Source of the DNA: an uncultured Acidimicrobiales bacterium
GTDB taxonomy: Bacteria; Actinomycetota; Acidimicrobiia; Acidimicrobiales; CATQHL01
Length of the DNA: 64,000 nucleotides
Direction of reading: 5' to 3'
Assembly (NCBI GenBank): GCA_958295925.1
Contig: CATQHL010000001.1
Span: 2,487,632 to 2,551,631 of the forward strand
Shown here: piece by piece, positions 47,286 through 59,200 of the stretch
How the letters are laid out: each line of letters starts with the position of its first letter
Position numbering within the stretch: the first letter of the stretch is position 1
Program-made: the position numbers and the translations under genes
The notes under the pieces: generated by a model
Told to the model about the DNA's origin: nothing
Seen by the model: only the letters and a program-made list of their open reading frames with translations
Databases searched by the model: none

Positions 47286-50211
47286 CCTTCAATATAGGGG
47301 GGTAGAACTACCCCCAGACACGCGACTAACTCCAGTCGTTTCCCTACGGGACTCCGACCTTCAATATAGGGGGGTAGAACTACCCCCAGACACTATCCCC
47401 TGCTGCGTCAAGAGCCTCAAGCTTAGGCTCCTTCAATATAGGGGGGTAGAACTACCCCCAGACACGCCGATACAGAGCACGCCGCAAGTCACGCTCAGCG
47501 TTCCTTCAATATAGGGGGGTAGAACTACCCCCAGACACTAGCGTTTCGGGCGTAGCTGGTCGTGATCGGGTGCTCCTTCAATATAGGGGGGTAGAACTAC
47601 CCCCAGACACGTTCTTGCTCTTGTTCTTCATCCTCTTCTAATTCAGGCCTTCAATATAGGGGGGTAGAACTACCCCCAGACACAAGCCCAGAAATCGCAA
47701 GCTAGGGGCCGTACAGGGGCCTTCAATATAGGGGGGTAGAACTACCCCCAGACACTTCCGTCCTCTCGGATGAACCAACGGCGAGTGTCGTCCTTCAATA
47801 TAGGGGGGTAGAACTACCCCCAGACACTAATACGCAAGAGTATTGGCGTTTGTTGGAGGATACGCCTTCAATATAGGGGGGTAGAACTACCCCCAGACAC
47901 GGCCCGGCTAGGGATGATGTCTTGGGGGATACTAGCGCCTTCAATATAGGGGGGTAGAACTACCCCCAGACACGAATACCTTGAGATTGCGAAGCGTCGG
48001 GCTAACGGATCCTTCAATATAGGGGGGTAGAACTACCCCCAGACACTTGCCGCAAATCAAAGTCCAGGGCACCTGCGGGGGCCCTTCAATATAGGGGGGT
48101 AGAACTACCCCCAGACACGGCCGTGACCGCCCCGACAGTCACCCACGCCGAGATCCTTCAATATAGGGGGGTAGAACTACCCCCAGACACGCGTAGACGG
48201 ATCATCGACATCATGCCGATCCAGCGCCTTCAATATAGGGGGGTAGAACTACCCCCAGACACTGCGCGGGCGGGCGGGCGTGTGTGCAGGCGGGCAGGCC
48301 TTCAATATAGGGGGGTAGAACTACCCCCAGACACTATCCCCCTAGTAGTGGTGATGATACTAGTAGGCAACCCTTCAATATAGGGGGGTAGAACTACCCC
48401 CAGACACATCCCCTGTAGGGGGCGGTTGCGGGGGCGGGCTGGTCCTTCAATATAGGGGGGTAGAACTACCCCCAGACACTTATGCAGCCTAAGTATTTGT
48501 GCCCCTGGGATAGCCTTCAATATAGGGGGGTAGAACTACCCCCAGACACCTCTCCGACATACCATATCTCTCTGTCCTCCTGCTGCCTTCAATATAGGGG
48601 GGTAGAACTACCCCCAGACACCACTAGCAATCCAACTAGAAGTAATACAAACAACACCCTTCAATATAGGGGGGTAGAACTACCCCCAGACACGCAACAT
48701 CTTTTTTATTCAAGCTAATGAACTAACACCCTTCAATATAGGGGGGTAGAACTACCCCCAGACACCCACTACTAGGCCAACTAGTTCTAGGAAACCCCCC
48801 TCCTTCAATATAGGGGGGTAGAACTACCCCCAGACACTAATCTGAGTAACGACAACATCATGGTTGTGCCATTCCTTCAATATAGGGGGGTAGAACTACC
48901 CCCAGACACAAGCCGAGGCGGAAGCGAAGCGGCTCAAGGAGTTCGCCCTTCAATATAGGGGGGTAGAACTACCCCCAGACACGGTCACAGGCAATGTGGC
49001 TGACCCCCTGTCCCTGTCCCTTCAATATAGGGGGGTAGAACTACCCCCAGACACTTAGCCAACGCTTAGGATTCACTGCAACACTAAGGTCCCTTCAATA
49101 TAGGGGGGTAGAACTACCCCCAGACACGCCTGCCAGGCGAACCGCTGACTGCGCCGAAGTGCGCCTTCAATATAGGGGGGTAGAACTACCCCCAGACACG
49201 TATCCATATCTAGATTCTACCGTATCGCAGCACGTCCTTCAATATAGGGGGGTAGAACTACCCCCAGACACGCACAGGCTCAGGGGCGTGCCTGGGCTTA
49301 TTGTGTATCCTTCAATATAGGGGGGTAGAACTACCCCCAGACACGACGCTGCTCGTCGCCCTGCCCATCTCAAAGTAGAGCCTTCAATATAGGGGGGTAG
49401 AACTACCCCCAGACACGGGAGGGTGATCTCGCGAGCTTCGCGAGGGAGTACGTCCTTCAATATAGGGGGGTAGAACTACCCCCAGACACGTATGGCACTT
49501 CCCGCAGGCTCAACAGGGCAGGCAAGCCTTCAATATAGGGGGGTAGAACTACCCCCAGACACATGGATCTCCCTCATCTGAGGATCACGAGGGACGGCCC
49601 TTCAATATAGGGGGGTAGAACTACCCCCAGACACGAAGTCAAGGCCAGGAACAGGCCTAACCGCAAAGGCCCTTCAATATAGGGGGGTAGAACTACCCCC
49701 AGACACCGTCGCGGAAGCGCTGCTCCATCGCCTCGGAGTGGGCCCTTCAATATAGGGGGGTAGAACTACCCCCAGACACTTAAGTTGTTGATGGCTTGGT
49801 TGTGTTGGTCGGGTCCTTCAATATAGGGGGGTAGAACTACCCCCAGACACATATCTTTGCAGTGCCTGCAAGGGTAGTAGCAGTAACCTTCAATATAGGG
49901 GGGTAGAACTACCCCCAGACACTTTGCGGGCGTCGTTAGTCGTGAGGGCGTGAGGTGGCCTTCAATATAGGGGGGTAGAACTACCCCCAGACACCAGACT
50001 GGGAGGGAGTTTTACCCTCCTAGCCGTGAGCCTTCAATATAGGGGGGTAGAACTACCCCCAGACACTACCTACCTAGCAGCCTGTATACCACAATAAAAA
50101 GGACCTTCAATATAGGGGGGTAGAACTACCCCCAGACACGTATTTTTCATCCAGGGTCGTTGACTTGACCTTAGCCCTTCAATATAGGGGGGTAGAACTA
50201 CCCCCAGACAC
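47286..50211 (-). repeat. Block of 41 consecutive variant CRISPR repeats (first base C)
   Basis: All 41 repeats starting from 47286 to 50176 begin CCTTCAATATAG, not GCTTCAATATAG. The repeats on either side (starting 47215 and 50247) and all others I inspected, apart from the terminal one, begin with G. On the minus strand this is the final base of the repeat, next to the spacer: handle ATTGAAGG instead of ATTGAAGC. I located each start individually, and spacing is 70-73 bp. Confidence 0.93.
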
Positions 50212-53200
50212 GCCTCTTTCTGCTGCCCTTCTGCCCTAAGTCCCTAGCTTCAATATAGGGGGGTAGAACTACCCCCAGACACGAGCAGCTAAGTCAATTG
50301 ACATGGCAGATAACTAGTCGCTTCAATATAGGGGGGTAGAACTACCCCCAGACACCCATCTGACGATGAGTGGTTATACGGCCAGTAGAGACTGCTTCAA
50401 TATAGGGGGGTAGAACTACCCCCAGACACGTGAGAGGGGGGTGAGGGAGGACGTGAGGCATCTCGTGCTTCAATATAGGGGGGTAGAACTACCCCCAGAC
50501 ACTCCTACAGAAGGTGTAGAGAGGATAGCAGCAAGCTAGCTTCAATATAGGGGGGTAGAACTACCCCCAGACACTAATGTCTGGTTGGTGAATGAAAATC
50601 GCAAGTTTAGGCTTCAATATAGGGGGGTAGAACTACCCCCAGACACTGAAGTCTCGGTCAAGTGCTTGCGCCCACCTATGCGGCTTCAATATAGGGGGGT
50701 AGAACTACCCCCAGACACGAACAGGGTTAGCTGCAGTATCGTAGCTCTCGTCGTGCTTCAATATAGGGGGGTAGAACTACCCCCAGACACCTTACGGCAT
50801 CGCAGGTAGTGATGCGAGCTTTGATTGCTTCAATATAGGGGGGTAGAACTACCCCCAGACACGACCACGGCGACGGCATACACGACCTGACGCCGCGCGC
50901 TTCAATATAGGGGGGTAGAACTACCCCCAGACACTCAATTCCAATTGGACGAGTGAGGGATCAGCGAGGGTGCTTCAATATAGGGGGGTAGAACTACCCC
51001 CAGACACCCCGCGAGTCGTCGCTGTAGAACGCCCACGTGCCCTGCTTCAATATAGGGGGGTAGAACTACCCCCAGACACGACCACGCGCCGCCGTCCCTG
51101 CTGCGGGAGGGCGTCGCTTCAATATAGGGGGGTAGAACTACCCCCAGACACCCCTGGATGGAAGTAGGCGCGGATGATGTTCGCGGCGCTTCAATATAGG
51201 GGGGTAGAACTACCCCCAGACACATATCCATCTTATTGGTGTTGGAAAGTTCCTAATCTGCTTCAATATAGGGGGGTAGAACTACCCCCAGACACTTATT
51301 TCACGCGCCGCATGGCGGGGCGCCCGATATTGCTTCAATATAGGGGGGTAGAACTACCCCCAGACACTTGAAATGCAGGTAGCTACGGGTGTAGCTACTA
51401 CAGGGCTTCAATATAGGGGGGTAGAACTACCCCCAGACACTAACTAAAAGGTTGACAAGGGAAACCTGCTGTTAGTGCTTCAATATAGGGGGGTAGAACT
51501 ACCCCCAGACACATACAAATCGTAAAACAACATTATCTCTCCTTAATCGCTTCAATATAGGGGGGTAGAACTACCCCCAGACACTATCCCTAGGCTAACC
51601 CAACGCACAGACGTAGCAGTAGCTTCAATATAGGGGGGTAGAACTACCCCCAGACACGAACTTGATGGGGCTGCCTCTGCTGTGGGCGAGGTCGCTTCAA
51701 TATAGGGGGGTAGAACTACCCCCAGACACCGCCCTGCCGGGCCCGCATGGTGACGTCGCCCGCTAGGCTTCAATATAGGGGGGTAGAACTACCCCCAGAC
51801 ACGTAGTTGTCCCGTCAGATAGGAGCAGGCATGTCGGGGCTTCAATATAGGGGGGTAGAACTACCCCCAGACACTGCGGTTCGGAGAGACATCAGAAGGC
51901 CTTGCTTACGCTTCAATATAGGGGGGTAGAACTACCCCCAGACACGGCAACTCTCCAATGCCTTCCCTCGTATGTAGAGCGGCTTCAATATAGGGGGGTA
52001 GAACTACCCCCAGACACGACGGGGAAATAGAAGACGACCTCTTTTCGCAAGAGGCTTCAATATAGGGGGGTAGAACTACCCCCAGACACCACTGGCGCGT
52101 AGCGAGTGTAGGCGCAGACGGCACGGCTTCAATATAGGGGGGTAGAACTACCCCCAGACACACGACTCTCTCGTGCGAGAGGTGTAGTGCGGAGGGTGCT
52201 TCAATATAGGGGGGTAGAACTACCCCCAGACACCTACACCAACAAGTCCGCGTCCGTGGCCGGCTTGGTGCTTCAATATAGGGGGGTAGAACTACCCCCA
52301 GACACCTCGCTGGAAGGGCTTGCCCGCTTAAAAGAAAGGTGGCTTCAATATAGGGGGGTAGAACTACCCCCAGACACTGAGCACGTCAAAGAGCGCAGGA
52401 TGCTTGTATTGAAGCTTCAATATAGGGGGGTAGAACTACCCCCAGACACCGGCGTGCGAAGCAGGGACTACGACGGCGAGAGACCGCTTCAATATAGGGG
52501 GGTAGAACTACCCCCAGACACGTGGTAGTGGTTGTGGTGGTACTCTGTGGGGCGCTTGGGCTTCAATATAGGGGGGTAGAACTACCCCCAGACACCCTCC
52601 AACTGAAGAAGCAATGGTAGCTACGGCGGCTGCTTCAATATAGGGGGGTAGAACTACCCCCAGACACCCAAGGCATTCCCGTCCGAATCCATACGCAATA
52701 TCTGCTTCAATATAGGGGGGTAGAACTACCCCCAGACACCAGTCCAGACGACCGCAGCAGGCACAGGTGGCAATCGCTTCAATATAGGGGGGTAGAACTA
52801 CCCCCAGACACGACTTCAACGAATTCATAAACGATAGCTACCAAGCCGCTTCAATATAGGGGGGTAGAACTACCCCCAGACACTCCCTCGTTGGTATCCT
52901 GGCTTTTGGTTAGCCGCAAGCTTCAATATAGGGGGGTAGAACTACCCCCAGACACAAGCCAACCATCACTTAACATAAAAGAAAAGGAAGAGCTTCAATA
53001 TAGGGGGGTAGAACTACCCCCAGACACTTAGCATCAATTGTGGGGTCAACATCAGTTTGTGGGGCTTCAATATAGGGGGGTAGAACTACCCCCAGACACT
53101 TCCACCAGGCTTGGTCTTCGGAAGACGAGTCCGGCGCTTCAATATAGGGGGGTAGAACTACCCCCAGACACCCCGCTGAACCCGAACCTGGTTGCGGTGG

Positions 53201-56200
53201 TTGGACTGGCTTCAATATAGGGGGGTAGAACTACCCCCAGACACGAAGCAAGGGAATACGTCAAGGCATTATTCAACATCTGCTTCAATATAGGGGGGTA
53301 GAACTACCCCCAGACACGCAAATGCCGTTGGCACGATAACGACCAGTGCTGCGCTTCAATATAGGGGGGTAGAACTACCCCCAGACACTCGCTTGTGTCA
53401 AACCAGGAGCACGAAGCGGCAAGTAGCTTCAATATAGGGGGGTAGAACTACCCCCAGACACGCCGTTCAGCTCGTCCCATTCGTATCCCGACGCCAGGCT
53501 TCAATATAGGGGGGTAGAACTACCCCCAGACACGGGCTGGACAGGCACGGGGGAGGTGGATGGCGGCTCGCTTCAATATAGGGGGGTAGAACTACCCCCA
53601 GACACTGAGTCCCATCATCTGAAGCAGAAACACGAGAGGAGGCTTCAATATAGGGGGGTAGAACTACCCCCAGACACCATCTTCCCAGGCTGCGAAGTTT
53701 GGTAGTGAAAGCCGGCTTCAATATAGGGGGGTAGAACTACCCCCAGACACGCGAAGGCAACTTGTCGGGGTTCGCACGGGAGTATATGCTTCAATATAGG
53801 GGGGTAGAACTACCCCCAGACACGTAGGTAGAGACATGCCCGACAAGGCTGGGATAACGGTGCTTCAATATAGGGGGGTAGAACTACCCCCAGACACGAG
53901 AAACCCTGTGAGGACTGTCGTCTAGCTAAGAATGCTTCAATATAGGGGGGTAGAACTACCCCCAGACACACAAAAAAAGGTTGGCCGATACGCCCCCGTA
54001 TCGGCGCTTCAATATAGGGGGGTAGAACTACCCCCAGACACATAGTGCCAGCAATTTCGTTTGCCATATCTGCGCCGCTTCAATATAGGGGGGTAGAACT
54101 ACCCCCAGACACTTAAAGCTCGCATCACCACCTGCGATGCTGTGAGCGCTTCAATATAGGGGGGTAGAACTACCCCCAGACACTCTGGACGCAAACACTG
54201 CGCAGCTTCTACGAGTTGTGCTTCAATATAGGGGGGTAGAACTACCCCCAGACACCACGGGCGAGCGCACCGCTAGCCTCTCCGACGGCTACGCTTCAAT
54301 ATAGGGGGGTAGAACTACCCCCAGACACACGGTGAAGGGCGACAGGGCTCTACGTGAGATGTTTGCTTCAATATAGGGGGGTAGAACTACCCCCAGACAC
54401 AAAGCAGGTGATCAAGGGCAAGTCTGGCTTCTGTCTTGCTTCAATATAGGGGGGTAGAACTACCCCCAGACACTTACACCAGAAGGTGCTCCTGCCATAA
54501 TCTGCGGCTGCTTCAATATAGGGGGGTAGAACTACCCCCAGACACCCAGACGTTGATACGCCAGACGATGAAGAAATGCCGGCTTCAATATAGGGGGGTA
54601 GAACTACCCCCAGACACCGCTGATGCTGCGGGGATTGCCGCTGATGCGCAGGCGCTTCAATATAGGGGGGTAGAACTACCCCCAGACACTCGTGTAGCGG
54701 GTGTGGTCGAGGCCGCTGTCGTTGCCGCTTCAATATAGGGGGGTAGAACTACCCCCAGACACGACCCCGACGCAGACGAGACCTACCCCGAAGCCGACGC
54801 TTCAATATAGGGGGGTAGAACTACCCCCAGACACCCCGCTCTATGTAATGCTCATCTCCGCCGAATAGCGGCTTCAATATAGGGGGGTAGAACTACCCCC
54901 AGACACGATGATGATATAGAGGACGACGATGACGACGACGAAGCTTCAATATAGGGGGGTAGAACTACCCCCAGACACCGTATTATCATCCAGTGCGAGT
55001 AGTGTCAGTGCTCCGCTTCAATATAGGGGGGTAGAACTACCCCCAGACACCAACAACATATACTCTTGAGACGGATGGAGGCATAGGCTTCAATATAGGG
55101 GGGTAGAACTACCCCCAGACACTACGGGAGTGTGCGAGTTGGAAATACAGTGCTGGGGCTTCAATATAGGGGGGTAGAACTACCCCCAGACACCTCGGAT
55201 TCTTGCGATACCGGGGGCTGGGGTCGTGATGCTTCAATATAGGGGGGTAGAACTACCCCCAGACACCTACTTGAGCCACCGAGCACTGCACTGCAAGACG
55301 ATGCTTCAATATAGGGGGGTAGAACTACCCCCAGACACCTGCTGTGCTCCGTATTAGCGTCTGTCAGCAACCTAGCTTCAATATAGGGGGGTAGAACTAC
55401 CCCCAGACACCTGCAGGTTCGTGGTGACCGTCATCGCGGTGTAAAGGCTTCAATATAGGGGGGTAGAACTACCCCCAGACACCGCCGTCACCACCGTCGC
55501 GGGCGACAACACCGCCCCGCTTCAATATAGGGGGGTAGAACTACCCCCAGACACACGCTTATGCCCATGCTCGTCGAGGCGGGAAAACTATTGCTTCAAT
55601 ATAGGGGGGTAGAACTACCCCCAGACACGGCATCAGCCGACCTCCACCTCTGGATGCCAGCACTCGCTTCAATATAGGGGGGTAGAACTACCCCCAGACA
55701 CCTACTACCATTTAGGTTGGGCCTACCTGGCAGCCCAACGCTTCAATATAGGGGGGTAGAACTACCCCCAGACACGGCGCCGCACGGCGAACGCGACATA
55801 ACCACGGATGACGCTTCAATATAGGGGGGTAGAACTACCCCCAGACACCAACACACCCCCCGGACGTTCACCCCCCGCCTCGTCGCTTCAATATAGGGGG
55901 GTAGAACTACCCCCAGACACCTCGTTGGGGGGGAGCTTCTCCTCCACCCAGGCGAGGCTTCAATATAGGGGGGTAGAACTACCCCCAGACACATCCACGA
56001 CGCCCAAGCCATCCTCCGCGAATACAAAGCTTCAATATAGGGGGGTAGAACTACCCCCAGACACGGAAGCTTGTAACCCCGCTAGGCCAGGTTGTGTGAG
56101 GCTTCAATATAGGGGGGTAGAACTACCCCCAGACACCTGGTCAGGAAGTGGAGGCTGTCTTTGACGCGCAGATGCTTCAATATAGGGGGGTAGAACTACC

Positions 56201-59200
56201 CCCAGACACCTCTCAATCATCGGGGAGACGAGCCTCACCCTGGACGCTTCAATATAGGGGGGTAGAACTACCCCCAGACACCCCCGCGGCGTCAGCGTCG
56301 CCCAGCGCGGTGCGCTTGCTTCAATATAGGGGGGTAGAACTACCCCCAGACACTAAGCCGGTGGACGTCGAAATGATTGCCCTGAAGCAGGCTTCAATAT
56401 AGGGGGGTAGAACTACCCCCAGACACGCCTGGCGGGCCGAGCGTGAGCAGGCCGTCTGCGTGGCTTCAATATAGGGGGGTAGAACTACCCCCAGACACTT
56501 ACGTTGGAGGCCACCAGGAGCTATCGGGATCACGGCTTCAATATAGGGGGGTAGAACTACCCCCAGACACATAGGTAAAACCGTGAGATTGAAAGTAAGA
56601 CCTAGTGCTTCAATATAGGGGGGTAGAACTACCCCCAGACACTCAATGCTGCTGGGGATTCAAGGAAGACACTTGCCTTGCTTCAATATAGGGGGGTAGA
56701 ACTACCCCCAGACACGTGGTGATAAATTCCGTTGGGGTAAGGGGGTTAAGGCGCTTCAATATAGGGGGGTAGAACTACCCCCAGACACCCCGTTTTGCGG
56801 GAGCGGAACGGCTTGTGTAGCGGCGCTTCAATATAGGGGGGTAGAACTACCCCCAGACACAGGCCGTCTGCCTAGAAGCCGCTCCTCCAACCCCATGCTT
56901 CAATATAGGGGGGTAGAACTACCCCCAGACACCGGCGAGGACAACGGCGACAATATGATCGTAATTGCGGCTTCAATATAGGGGGGTAGAACTACCCCCA
57001 GACACGACTCGCGAGCCGACGGCTTCTCCCCACAACCTATGGCTTCAATATAGGGGGGTAGAACTACCCCCAGACACACGGGCGCAACTAAACGCTACAT
57101 ATCCGTCAACTACGCTTCAATATAGGGGGGTAGAACTACCCCCAGACACGCCTGGGGCGTCAAATCCGTGGGTATTGGCTCAGACGCTTCAATATAGGGG
57201 GGTAGAACTACCCCCAGACACCCAAAACCGGTTTTCTGTCACCATACACGCCCCAGGCTTCAATATAGGGGGGTAGAACTACCCCCAGACACGGTTGGGG
57301 CGGAATTCTTCGCTTGTAACTTCCATCGTGCTTCAATATAGGGGGGTAGAACTACCCCCAGACACATCCACCGCACCCTCCACCCAGGCGTCAACGTCCA
57401 CGCTTCAATATAGGGGGGTAGAACTACCCCCAGACACCCCCAGCACTTATATGCCGCCCTGGCTGGACGGCATCGCTTCAATATAGGGGGGTAGAACTAC
57501 CCCCAGACACTAATAACTCGCACCAGGGCTGGAAACGAGCAGAGAACGCTTCAATATAGGGGGGTAGAACTACCCCCAGACACCGGGATTAGCCGCACTA
57601 GTAACTGCCTTATCAGGCCGCTTCAATATAGGGGGGTAGAACTACCCCCAGACACCTGTAGCCCGGGTTTGGGGCATCCTCGTCGTAGTTCCAGCTTCAA
57701 TATAGGGGGGTAGAACTACCCCCAGACACGCAACTTCTCACGGGGGGCTAAGTGGGGGCATTCCACGCTTCAATATAGGGGGGTAGAACTACCCCCAGAC
57801 ACGATTCCCCTCCCTGCCGGATCGACGGGTCAGGCCCGGCTTCAATATAGGGGGGTAGAACTACCCCCAGACACAATTGAGGGTGCTCGACGCCAACGCG
57901 AAGAGAGTGAAGCTTCAATATAGGGGGGTAGAACTACCCCCAGACACCGATCTCCCCCCACCCCGCCCCACCCCCCCCAGGAAGCTTCAATATAGGGGGG
58001 TAGAACTACCCCCAGACACCCTCGGATTTCCGTAGACCCCGTATCTCAGCGCTGGGGCTTCAATATAGGGGGGTAGAACTACCCCCAGACACTGATCGCG
58101 GATGGGTGGAGGTTCGAGGCAATCAGCCTGCTTCAATATAGGGGGGTAGAACTACCCCCAGACACCCGCGGCGTCCAACCTGGCTGGCCTGACGGCATTG
58201 CTGCTTCAATATAGGGGGGTAGAACTACCCCCAGACACAGTACTAAAAGGTTCACTTGCTTCCCAAGGCACATGGCTTCAATATAGGGGGGTAGAACTAC
58301 CCCCAGACACCGACCTGGGCGGGCAGGTAGTCCCTGCCTACGATTTGGCTTCAATATAGGGGGGTAGAACTACCCCCAGACACCCGTGAATGTCTTTGCC
58401 AGACTGGCCGCAGGTTGCGCAGCTTCAATATAGGGGGGTAGAACTACCCCCAGACACCTAGGTTGGTGTAGATGGACTCGGCGTAGTCTCCGGGCTTCAA
58501 TATAGGGGGGTAGAACTACCCCCAGACACATGTCAAGTTTTGGCGTCTTTGGAGAGAGATATATGGCTTCAATATAGGGGGGTAGAACTACCCCCAGACA
58601 CACATCATTCACTCACGACCAACTCGGAAGATACACCGCTTCAATATAGGGGGGTAGAACTACCCCCAGACACCTACCGGCAGGGGTGTAGCAGCATCCA
58701 TTCATGTGCGCTTCAATATAGGGGGGTAGAACTACCCCCAGACACGGTGAACCTGCCAACCCGTTGGCACAGGATTAGCAGGCTTCAATATAGGGGGGTA
58801 GAACTACCCCCAGACACGCGAAGCCTGACCCTCGGTCGGCTTCCGCAACCATGCTTCAATATAGGGGGGTAGAACTACCCCCAGACACTTGATGATGCTG
58901 TGACATTGTGTGTGGAGGATGGTGGCTTCAATATAGGGGGGTAGAACTACCCCCAGACACATTCCTGAATATAGGGCTAACCCCCAACACGGCAGGCTTC
59001 AATATAGGGGGGTAGAACTACCCCCAGACACGGCAAGAAGCGTGTGGGTACCTAAGTAACCTAGGGCGGCTTCAATATAGGGGGGTAGAACTACCCCCAG
59101 ACACGCATTTCAAGCAGGTAGTCTGCTTGCTTGTAGGGCAGGCTTCAATATAGGGGGGTAGAACTACCCCCAGACACAGGATTAAAACTAGTGGGTTGCC

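Noticed and set aside
47828..58565. Spacers 47828-47864 and 58530-58565 sharing a W-R-L peptide core.
   Set aside because: Only three identical residues with weak flanks; among about 420 spacers this can arise by chance.
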